Shown: positions 1 to 4,989, counted from the first letter of the stretch. The stretch is DNA of 5,201 nt from JBKPFU01 sp046728975 (GCA_046728975.1 JBKPFU010000011.1:1-5201), one strand, 5' to 3'. The notes: a model not told the origin generated them from the letters alone. Program-made: numbers and translations.

Positions 1-926
1 TAGAAGCGCTGGTACGCGCCCTGACGAGTCGGGACCGCCCGCTTCTTCTCACCGGTCGAGACCAGGCCCCAGTGCTCGGCAGGCTCCTCGCCCCAACCCG
101 GTTCGTCGGGGCGGCGGCGCGACCGGAGCGCATCTTCCTGCACGTCGAGCCCGAACTTCACGTACGCGGCGCGATCGCCCAAGACACGGAAGCGTGGGCC
201 ACGAGCTGCCGCGACGGCGCTCATCCAGAGGTGCGACCGGACGCCGGACCGATGCGTCACCGCGACGAAGGCGTCGTCGTCGGCCTGCGCGCCCGCCCTC
301 TGGGCGGCCAGTTCGGCGTAGACCTGCCCCGCCGGCCCGAATAGGCAAAGCGCCTGGTCGATCAGGTGGCTGCCGAGGTCGTAGAGGAGCCCGCCGGCCT
401 CTTCGGGCTCGCCCCGCTCGCGCCAGCCGCTGGCCAGCTCCGGCCGCCATCGCTCGAAACGGGACTCGAAGCGAAGGACGCGGCCGAGCTCACCTTTCGC
501 GATGAGATCCCGCGCCGTCAGGAAGTCGCCGTCCCAGCGCCGGTTCTGGAAGACGGTCAGCATGAGCTCGCGCTCCTTCGCGAGCGCGACGAGCTCGCGT
601 GCCTCGGTCGCCGTCGGCGCAACCGGCTTGTCGACGACGACGGCGAAACCTGCCTCGAGTGCCGCGCGGGCCAACGGCACGTGTGTCTTGTTCGGAGTCG
701 CGACGACGACGAGGTCGAGCTCGCCCGTGCGTTCCCATACCTCCTCGGCGCGATCGAGGAGAAGCACGTCCGGATGCTCGCGGCGGGCCCGAGCCCGTCG
801 CTCCTCGTTCCGTGAGACGACGGCCGTCAGCTCCAACCCTTTGACGACGGCGATCAGCGGCGCGTGGAAGTACTCCCCGGCGAGGCCGTAGCCGAGGAGC
901 GCGACGCGGACTGGGCTCGAGCTCAT
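1..926 (-). CDS. Gfo/Idh/MocA-family oxidoreductase, YvaA/IolW-like (partial, C-terminus off the left edge)
   Basis: This is a cytoplasmic NAD(P)-dependent dehydrogenase of the Gfo/Idh/MocA family, acting on a sugar or inositol hydroxyl. Translating from the ATG at 926-924 gives 308 residues with no stop before the window edge. The N-terminal Rossmann fold carries the nucleotide-binding motif GYGLAG (residues 12-17). The family's usual EKP motif appears as D99-K100-P101. The C-terminal domain has NRRWDGDFLT (128-137) and the catalytic-type segment DLGSHLIDQ (183-191). A later stretch, GPRFRVLG then KFGLDVQEDALRS, recalls B. subtilis YvaA/IolW (NADP-dependent scyllo-inositol 2-dehydrogenase) and E. 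coli YdgJ, both about 345 residues; roughly 35-40 residues are therefore missing. No clear Shine-Dalgarno precedes the ATG, but the Rossmann strand begins right after it, so the start is well placed. It diverges from the ABC importer with 87 nt between starts, which suggests shared control. The family is clear; the substrate is inferred from resemblance only. Confidence 0.93.
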   Translation of the reverse strand, partial: MSSSPVRVALLGYGLAGEYFHAPLIAVVKGLELTAVVSRNEERRARARREHPDVLLLDRAEEVWERTGELDLVVVATPNKTHVPLARAALEAGFAVVVDKPVAPTATEARELVALAKERELMLTVFQNRRWDGDFLTARDLIAKGELGRVLRFESRFERWRPELASGWRERGEPEEAGGLLYDLGSHLIDQALCLFGPAGQVYAELAAQRAGAQADDDAFVAVTHRSGVRSHLWMSAVAAARGPRFRVLGDRAAYVKFGLDVQEDALRSRRRPDEPGWGEEPAEHWGLVSTGEKKRAVPTRQGAYQRF

Positions 927-1013
927 CCGCCGAATTCTTTACCTACGTCCTGCTTGAGTCTGCAGGGAAAACGTGGTACGAACGCGCTTCGAAAACCAGC
1001 GAGAGGAGGAACG
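927..1013. promoter_or_regulatory. Divergent intergenic control region (dehydrogenase / sugar importer)
   Basis: These 87 nt separate two divergent start codons, so both promoters should lie here or reach into the genes. On the plus strand a weak sigma-70-like pair is visible: TTGAGT at 954-959, a 17-nt spacer, and TACGAA at 977-982. The -10 lacks the final T, so the match is poor. The -10 runs into a small inverted repeat, CGAA-n5-TTCG (979-991), which could be an operator half-site pair. No convincing promoter was seen for the minus strand. All of this is inference from short motifs. Confidence 0.35.
1001..1010 (+). promoter_or_regulatory. Shine-Dalgarno of the binding-protein gene
   Basis: GAGAGGAGGA, containing a full AGGAGG at 1004-1009, lies 4 nt before the GTG at 1014. 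This decides the start. The open frame extends back to an ATG at 864, but that extension overlaps the divergent dehydrogenase and lacks protein character. The residues after GTG 1014 form a typical export signal. Confidence 0.85.
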
Positions 1014-1094
1014 GTGAAGTACATCTCCCGTTGGGGGGTCGCGGGCTTCACCGCGATTGCCCTGGTCGGGCTGATCACGGCCGCCGCATCGGCG
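1014..1094 (+). other. Signal peptide of the binding protein (Sec type, no lipobox)
   Basis: Residues 1-27 show a short basic N-region (K2, R6), a hydrophobic stretch from G8 to about A24, and small residues A25-S26-A27 at the predicted cleavage point. There is no cysteine within residues 1-41, so signal peptidase II processing is excluded. No twin-arginine motif is present. Confidence 0.7.
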
Positions 1095-2090
1095 CGGGTC
1101 AACGCCCCGACCACGAAGACCGCATCGATCAAGGTTTGCGCGCTGCTTCCGGACACGAAGTCCTCGACGCGCTACACGCTCTTCGATGCGCCGTACCTGA
1201 AGGCCGCGTTCAGGAGAGCGAACGTTGCGGCGTCGGTTCTGAACGCACTCGGGAGCGCTCAGAAGCAGAGGTCGCAGGCGGAGCAGTGCATGGCTCAGGG
1301 TGCGAAGGTCGTCCTGCTCGACCAGCTCGACCCCGCGTCGGGCAAGTCGATCACGAACTTCGTTGTCAGCCGCAAGGGGAAGGTGATCGACTACGACCGC
1401 CTGGTCGTGGGCAGCAAGGCGTCGTACTACGTCTCGTTCAACAACGTGGTGGTCGGGAAGCTCCAAGGCAGGGGCCTCGTCGCCGCGCTGAAGGCGAGGG
1501 GGTTGTACACGAGGAAGCCCGTAATCGCCGAGCTCAACGGCGACGTCAAGGACAACAACGCCAAGCTGTTCAAGCAGGGCTACGACTCGATCCTGAACCC
1601 CCTGTACAAGAGGGGTACCTTCAAGAAGGCGACCGCCGGCGACCAGTGGACTGACTGGGATCCGATCAAGGCGCGCCAGATCTTCGACCAGATGCTCGCG
1701 CGCAACGGCAACAAGATCAACGGCGTGCTCGCCGCCAACGACGGCATCGCCGGCGCCGTGGTCGCCTCGCTGAAGGCGCACAAGCTGAAGTCGATCCCGC
1801 TGACCGGCCAGGACGCGACACCGACCGGCGTCCAGTTCATTCTCGCCGGTTGGCAGAGCGGCACCGTCTACAAGTCGGTCCGCAAGGAGGCGAACGCCGC
1901 GGCGGCCGCCGCGATCGCGATCGTCAAGGGCAGGAGGGTCCCCGGCGTGAACGGCAGCGTCAGCGGCACCAAGTCGATCCTGCTGACGCCGGTCTGGATC
2001 ACGAAGAAGAACTACAAGCTGCTCTTCAGGGAGGGCTTCTTGAAGAGGAGCCAGGTCTGCATCGGCCAGTACAGGAAGTTCTGCACGTAG
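1014..2090 (+). CDS. xylF: XylF-like periplasmic/extracellular sugar-binding protein of a CUT2 ABC importer
   Basis: This 358-residue substrate-binding protein of the periplasmic-binding-protein-like sugar family would deliver a pentose-type ligand to the downstream permease. Residues 1-27 form a signal peptide: K2/R6, a hydrophobic core at 8-24, then ASA at 25-27 as the likely signal peptidase I site. There is no lipobox cysteine, although binding proteins of monoderm bacteria are usually lipoproteins. Blocks matching E. coli XylF follow in order: R53 in the first strand, DYDR (126-129), YYVSFNN (138-144), DNNAKLF (180-186), GDQWTDW (209-215), ANDG (241-244), GQDA (265-268) and TVYK (284-287). 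These cover the positions I recall as xylose contacts in XylF. The mature chain is very basic (about 33 K and 18 R against 15 D and 4 E). Cysteines are C42, C92, C349 and C357, the last two in a short C-terminal tail. It is first in the operon and is followed by a hairpin. Xylose is the best guess; another pentose or a cyclitol is possible. Confidence 0.9.
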   Translation: MKYISRWGVAGFTAIALVGLITAAASARVNAPTTKTASIKVCALLPDTKSSTRYTLFDAPYLKAAFRRANVAASVLNALGSAQKQRSQAEQCMAQGAKVVLLDQLDPASGKSITNFVVSRKGKVIDYDRLVVGSKASYYVSFNNVVVGKLQGRGLVAALKARGLYTRKPVIAELNGDVKDNNAKLFKQGYDSILNPLYKRGTFKKATAGDQWTDWDPIKARQIFDQMLARNGNKINGVLAANDGIAGAVVASLKAHKLKSIPLTGQDATPTGVQFILAGWQSGTVYKSVRKEANAAAAAAIAIVKGRRVPGVNGSVSGTKSILLTPVWITKKNYKLLFREGFLKRSQVCIGQYRKFCT

Positions 2091-2100
2091 AGAACACAGG

Positions 2101-2133
2101 CGGTGGAGGCGCTCGGTGCGAGCGCCTCCACCG
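2101..2133 (+). terminator. Perfect 14-bp hairpin between binding-protein and ATPase genes (attenuator or mRNA stabiliser)
   Basis: CGGTGGAGGCGCTC (2101-2114) pairs without mismatch with GAGCGCCTCCACCG (2120-2133) around a 5-nt loop. It starts 10 nt after the binding-protein stop. The sequence after it, TGTTACAAA, has no U-run, so it is not a classical intrinsic terminator. AACA (2093-2096) could also pair with TGTT (2134-2137) across a bulge. Such hairpins after the first gene of binding-protein operons typically let the binding protein be made in excess, by partial termination or by protecting the upstream mRNA from 3' decay. The structure is certain from sequence; its effect is inferred. 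Confidence 0.75.
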
Positions 2134-2148
2134 TGTTACAAACCGCGC

Positions 2149-2913
2149 GTGAACGCCACGTCTCCTCCGACACTCAAGCTCCGCGGGATCTCGAAGCACT
2201 TCGGGTCGGTGCAGGCTCTGCAGGATGCCGATTTCGAGGTGCGCGACGGCGAGGTGATGGCGCTCGTCGGCGACAACGGCGCGGGGAAATCGACGCTGAT
2301 CAAGTGCGTCGCCGGGATCTACTCGATCGACGGCGGCGAGATCTTCTTCGACGGCAAGCACGTAACCATCCATGGGCCTAAGGACGCCGCCAAGCTCGGC
2401 ATCGAGGTCGTCTACCAGGATCTCGCCCTGTGCGACAACCTCGACGTCGTCCAGAACATGTACCTCGGCCGCGAGGCGCACGACCCGCTCTTCCGGCTCC
2501 GGGAGGCGCCGATGGAGCAGCGAACAAGCGACACGCTGAAGTCGTTGTCGGTGACATCGATCAGGTCGGTCCGGCAGCCCGTCGCCACGCTGTCCGGCGG
2601 ACAGAGGCAGTCTGTCGCCGTCGCCCGCGCGGTGATGTGGAACAACCGTGTCGTCTTCCTCGACGAGCCGACGGCCGCTCTGGGCGTCGCGCAGACGCGA
2701 CAGGTGCTCGACCTCGTCAAGCGCTTGGCCGAGCAGGGGCTCGCGGTCGTGCTCGTCTCGCACAACCTGATGGACGTCTTCGAGGTCGCGAACCGCATCA
2801 CGGTTCTCCGGCTCGGCCGGAACGTCGGCGTCTACGAACGCGATGCGACGACTCAGCAGGAGATCGTCCAGGCGATCACGGCGGGCGCGCCCGTCGCCAG
2901 CGAGGCAGCGTGA
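2149..2913 (+). CDS. Single-domain sugar ABC transporter ATPase (CUT2 family)
   Basis: This 254-residue cytoplasmic ATPase would power the importer. From GTG 2149 the order is: Walker A GDNGAGKST (41-49), Q-loop glutamine Q90 in VVYQD, signature LSGGQRQ (148-154), Walker B VVFLDE (168-173) with D172 and catalytic E173, D-loop region AALGVAQTRQV (176-186), and switch histidine H205 in VSHN. All key residues are present, so it should be active. It carries one nucleotide-binding domain, whereas E. coli XylG, RbsA and AraG carry two in about 500 residues; it should therefore work as a homodimer, like single-domain CUT2 ATPases such as rhizobial FrcA. GTG 2149 is chosen because it sits about 10 residues before the first strand (LKLRGISKHFG), the usual spacing. 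No Shine-Dalgarno is visible and the start lies 15 nt after the hairpin, so translation may be modest or coupled. An in-frame GTG at 2116 falls inside the hairpin loop and is less likely. Substrate cannot be read from this subunit. Confidence 0.92.
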   Translation: MNATSPPTLKLRGISKHFGSVQALQDADFEVRDGEVMALVGDNGAGKSTLIKCVAGIYSIDGGEIFFDGKHVTIHGPKDAAKLGIEVVYQDLALCDNLDVVQNMYLGREAHDPLFRLREAPMEQRTSDTLKSLSVTSIRSVRQPVATLSGGQRQSVAVARAVMWNNRVVFLDEPTAALGVAQTRQVLDLVKRLAEQGLAVVLVSHNLMDVFEVANRITVLRLGRNVGVYERDATTQQEIVQAITAGAPVASEAA

Positions 2914-3019
2914 GTCTGAGGCGTCGCTTGCGACGCCGATCTGGAGGCCGTGGCGGCTTTGCCGCTGCGGCCGTCCAAACCCGAATGTTGGAACGGCCTC
3001 CGCAAGAGGAGACGAGCGC
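2914..3019 (+). promoter_or_regulatory. Structured 106-nt gap between ATPase and permease genes
   Basis: No gene fits in this gap, but it holds several inverted repeats. GGCGTCGC (2920-2927) and GCGACGCC (2930-2937) form a compact perfect hairpin. A second hairpin pairs 2946-2957 with 2961-2972 (12 bp including two G-T wobbles, loop TTT). GGAGGCCGT (2943-2951) is also perfectly complementary to ACGGCCTCC (2993-3001), which would exclude the second hairpin. CCTC (2997-3000) can pair with GAGG (3006-3009) of the permease ribosome-binding site. The pairings are seen directly; a regulatory role is inference. Confidence 0.45.
3005..3012 (+). promoter_or_regulatory. Shine-Dalgarno of the permease gene
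   Basis: AGAGGAGA ends 7 nt before the GTG at 3020 and fixes that start. The open frame continues upstream to 2843, but that part overlaps the ATPase gene and is arginine/serine-rich noise. Confidence 0.8.
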
Positions 3020-4252
3020 GTGAGCACGGCCGCGCCGGCCGAAGTTCAGGCCGCTGCCGCAGATCAGGACAGCCTGCTCGCGATCATTCGCGCGCGCTGG
3101 GAGGCGCTGAAGGCGGGCGACGTCGGGAGCCTGCCCGTGATCGTCGGGATCATCGCGATCACCCTCTTCTACACGTCGAAGACGGACATCTTCTTCAGCG
3201 CCGTCAACTTCACGAACCTGATCGGCCAGATGGCCGGGGTGACCGTGATCGCGCTCGGCGTCGTCTTCGTGCTCCTGATCGGGGAAATCGACCTTTCCGT
3301 CGGGTTTGTCAGCGGTGTCGCCGGCGTCGTCGTCGCGGAGCTCCAGCTCCCGAGCTCCGGCCACGACTTTCCCGGGTTGATCGCGCTCGCGCTCGCGATC
3401 GCGACTGGCGCGTTCATCGGGCTCATCCAAGGATCGTTTGTCGCGATCATCGGCGTGCCGTCGTTCGTCGTGACGCTGGGAGGCCTGCTCATCTGTCAGG
3501 GGATCATCCTGAAGATCCTCGGCACGGAGGGCGTCATCGGGATCGAGGACAAACAGATCAACGACATCTCGAACTACTTCCTCTCCAAGAATCTGGGCTG
3601 GGCGATCGCGATCATCTTCACCGCAGGGTTGGCGGCAGCCGCCTTAGGCACGTACGTGAGCCGGTGGCGCGCCGGCCTTCCGAGGGGCAACATCGTCTTG
3701 ACCGTCCTGCGGGTGGCGTTCTACGGCGGCCTCGCGTTCGCGGCCGTCGCCGTCTGCAATCACTCGCTTGGCGTGCCGCTCGTAGGGCTGATCGTCCTCT
3801 TTCTCGTCGTGCTCGGCTCCTACGTCGCGAGCCGGACCAGGTTTGGCCGCCACGTCTACGCCGTCGGCGGCAATGCCGAGGCCGCGCGCCGCGCAGGGAT
3901 CAACGTGAGGCTGATCCGCATCCTCTGCTTCATGATCTCGGGCTCGATGGCCGCGATGGGCGGCGTCATCCTCGCATCGCGCCTGAATTCGGTGGACCTG
4001 ACCGCCGGCGGCGGCACGCTCCTACTCGACGCGATCTCGGCCGCAGTGATCGGCGGGGTCAGCCTGTTCGGCGGTCGGGGCAGAGTCAGCGGCGCCTTAT
4101 TCGGCGGCCTGATCATCGGCATGATCAGCAACGGGAACGACCTCGTCGGCTACTCGGACGCGGTCAAGTACGTGACCACGGGAGCGATCCTGCTTGCCGC
4201 GGTCACGCTCGACACGGTCGCCCGCCGCCGGCAGGCGGCTGTGGGCCGCTAA
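3020..4252 (+). CDS. xylH: XylH-like sugar ABC transporter permease (CUT2, BPD_transp_2 family)
   Basis: This 410-residue integral membrane subunit would form the translocation channel as a homodimer. After a polar N-terminal stretch of about 35 residues, hydrophobic segments lie near 38-52, 70-88, 93-108, 118-137, 139-160, 192-211, 230-246, 251-270, 299-320, 334-351, 355-371 and 383-398. Family motifs are GEIDLSVG (88-95), GVPSFVVTLGG (145-155) and the ATPase-coupling loop GRHVYAVGGNAEAARRAGI (276-294). The segment before the second helix (LFYTSKTDIFFSAVNFTNL, 49-67) and the basic loop near 212-232 resemble E. coli XylH (393 residues), so XylH fits better than the shorter RbsC. Start GTG 3020 is set by its ribosome-binding site. 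It is the last gene of the operon; its TAA overlaps the stop of the converging thioredoxin-like gene and no terminator is visible between them. The family is secure; xylose specificity is inferred. Confidence 0.92.
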   Translation: MSTAAPAEVQAAAADQDSLLAIIRARWEALKAGDVGSLPVIVGIIAITLFYTSKTDIFFSAVNFTNLIGQMAGVTVIALGVVFVLLIGEIDLSVGFVSGVAGVVVAELQLPSSGHDFPGLIALALAIATGAFIGLIQGSFVAIIGVPSFVVTLGGLLICQGIILKILGTEGVIGIEDKQINDISNYFLSKNLGWAIAIIFTAGLAAAALGTYVSRWRAGLPRGNIVLTVLRVAFYGGLAFAAVAVCNHSLGVPLVGLIVLFLVVLGSYVASRTRFGRHVYAVGGNAEAARRAGINVRLIRILCFMISGSMAAMGGVILASRLNSVDLTAGGGTLLLDAISAAVIGGVSLFGGRGRVSGALFGGLIIGMISNGNDLVGYSDAVKYVTTGAILLAAVTLDTVARRRQAAVGR

Positions 4253-4545
4253 CTAAGCCAGTGACGCAGGAACTGCTCGATGTCGCGGCAGCCGCGCGGC
4301 CGTTCGAGTCGAGCGCGGACGCGCTTGCGCTCCACGACGAGCAAGGTCGGCACGTCGTCGATTTTCAGACGCGCCGCAAGCGTCGCCTGCGTGTCCGCAT
4401 CGACGCGGTAGATCTTGAACGTGTCGTGGTTCGACCGGCGCTGGAGCACCTGCGCCAGGAACCCCTCGACTCGGCGGCAGCGCCCCGAAGACGAGCGGTA
4501 GACGAAAACGAGCTGCGGCTTGGTTTCCGCCGCCTGCGCGCTCAT
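4249..4545 (-). CDS. Small thioredoxin-fold protein with a degenerate active site (SGRC)
   Basis: From the ATG at 4545-4543 to TAG at 4251-4249 the product is 98 residues. The pattern is thioredoxin-like: strand QLVFVYRS (11-18), active-site turn S20-G21-R22-C23 at the start of a helix, strand FKIYRVDAD (43-51), helix TLAARLKI (55-62), then VPTLLVVE (65-72) with the conserved cis-proline P66 and a closing helix DIEQFLRHWL (88-97). The usual WCGPC is replaced, so the first (nucleophilic) cysteine is serine and only the resolving position C23 remains, with a second cysteine at C86. Ordinary dithiol reduction is therefore unlikely; a binding, scaffold or mixed-disulfide role is possible. No signal peptide is seen, so it is probably cytoplasmic. 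The start is supported by an ATGA overlap with the end of an upstream frame; a longer in-frame reading upstream exists but has poor coding character just before the ATG. Confidence 0.72.
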   Translation of the reverse strand: MSAQAAETKPQLVFVYRSSSGRCRRVEGFLAQVLQRRSNHDTFKIYRVDADTQATLAARLKIDDVPTLLVVERKRVRARLERPRGCRDIEQFLRHWLS

Positions 4546-4866
4546 CGGGTCTTCAAGTCCGCGTCCCGCCGCACGCGCGTGACCGGGGGCGGAGCCGAGC
4601 GGCAGGAGAGGACGTCCCGCGCCAGTCCTTGGACACTCCTGCCGCTCGCTTCCGCAGCCCGCTCCAGACGCGCGGGCGTCTTCGGGGTCGAACGACCAGC
4701 GCTCGGCCAAGATGCCGAGCTCCGGCGGGACGATGGGCTCGATCCCGGAGAGGGGATCGGTATCGAGCGTCACCGTCAAACGGCCGTGACCGTCATGCGG
4801 CCCTCCCGGTCGCCGGAGACTCGGCTTCGCAGCCTTCCGCCCTGGGTCGGCCGTGTAGGGATCCAT
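4542..4866 (-). pseudogene. Possible frame-broken ORF upstream of the thioredoxin-like gene (family not recognised)
   Basis: I do not recognise a family here. Reading from ATG 4866-4864, the frame shared with the thioredoxin-like gene is strongly protein-like between about 4776 and 4670 (TVTLDTDPLSGIEPIVPP, then ELGILAERWSFDPEDA). By hand count about 33 of 36 codons there end in G or C. Beyond about 4670 that frame falls to about 26 of 41. The next frame (ARLERAAEASGR, then SVQGLARDVLSC) holds about 34 of 42 and ends at TGA 4544-4542, overlapping the ATG of the thioredoxin-like gene as ATGA. A single extra base in the GCCCGCGCG stretch near 4672-4680 would join the parts into about 107 residues. 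This could be a pseudogene, a sequencing or assembly error, or chance in GC-rich DNA. TTG 4779 is another possible start. Confidence 0.3.
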
Positions 4867-4919
4867 TTCCCCGGCACCGCCACGAGACCCACCTCTCGTG
4901 TAAGCGTGGCGGTGTCCAC
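4776..4919 (-). CDS. Small 47-residue hypothetical ORF with a strong ribosome-binding site
   Basis: GTG 4919-4917 opens a 47-codon frame ending at TGA 4778-4776. The minus strand carries TGGAGGAG (4933-4926) followed by a 6-nt spacer before the GTG, the best Shine-Dalgarno in this part of the window. The product begins VDTATLTREVGLVAVPGKW and then becomes arginine-rich; no domain, signal peptide or membrane segment is visible. Its TGA overlaps an in-frame TTG of the next frame (TTGA), so it could be a coupled leader peptide or the intact N-terminus of the broken ORF downstream. GC preference at third positions is moderate in both this frame and the competing one. The ribosome-binding site is seen; that the ORF is expressed is inference. 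Confidence 0.33.
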   Translation of the reverse strand: MDTATLTREVGLVAVPGKWIPTRPTQGGRLRSRVSGDREGRMTVTAV

Positions 4920-4925
4920 GTAAAA

Positions 4926-4933
4926 CTCCTCCA
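4926..4933 (-). promoter_or_regulatory. Shine-Dalgarno of the 47-codon ORF
   Basis: TGGAGGAG on the minus strand lies 6 nt before GTG 4919. It is a near-full anti-16S match and is the main reason to take translation of this interval seriously. Confidence 0.5.
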
Positions 4934-4957
4934 CCGTTACCGCGCAACCCTACGCCG

Positions 4958-4989
4958 TTGGGACCCACATTGGTACCCCTCGTTACGAT
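4958..4989 (+). promoter_or_regulatory. Candidate promoter of the CDF exporter gene
   Basis: TTGGGA (4958-4963) and TACGAT (4984-4989) each match sigma-70 consensus at four of six positions, separated by 20 nt. The -10 ends 6 nt before the GTG at 4996, so transcription could begin at or near the start codon itself, giving a leaderless message. That would fit the weak ribosome-binding site. The long spacer also recalls MerR-type metal-responsive promoters. Inferred from short motifs only. Confidence 0.3.

Noticed and set aside
864..1013. Upstream extension of the binding-protein frame to ATG 864
   Set aside because: It overlaps the divergent dehydrogenase start and lacks protein character; GTG 1014 has a strong Shine-Dalgarno and a signal peptide.
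939..1781. Minus-strand 280-codon open frame opposite the binding protein
   Set aside because: Shadow of the XylF-like gene; no recognisable motif.
2116..2148. In-frame GTG at 2116 as ATPase start
   Set aside because: It lies in the loop of the 14-bp hairpin, has no ribosome-binding site, and adds residues not typical of the family.
2026..3027. Minus-strand 333-codon open frame opposite the ATPase gene
   Set aside because: It is the antisense shadow of a clear ABC ATPase with all motifs; composition is rich in R, D and V without any domain.
4284..4296. CGCGG-CAG-CCGCG hairpin as terminator of the permease
   Set aside because: Only 5 bp, no U-tract, and it lies inside the thioredoxin-like coding sequence.
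2950..4923. Plus-strand 657-codon open frame across the permease and beyond
   Set aside because: Arginine-rich shadow frame produced by GC-rich DNA; the permease in the neighbouring frame explains 3020-4252.
4972..4977. GGTACC palindrome as a metal-regulator operator
   Set aside because: The symmetry does not extend beyond six bases, so it is not a convincing dyad.
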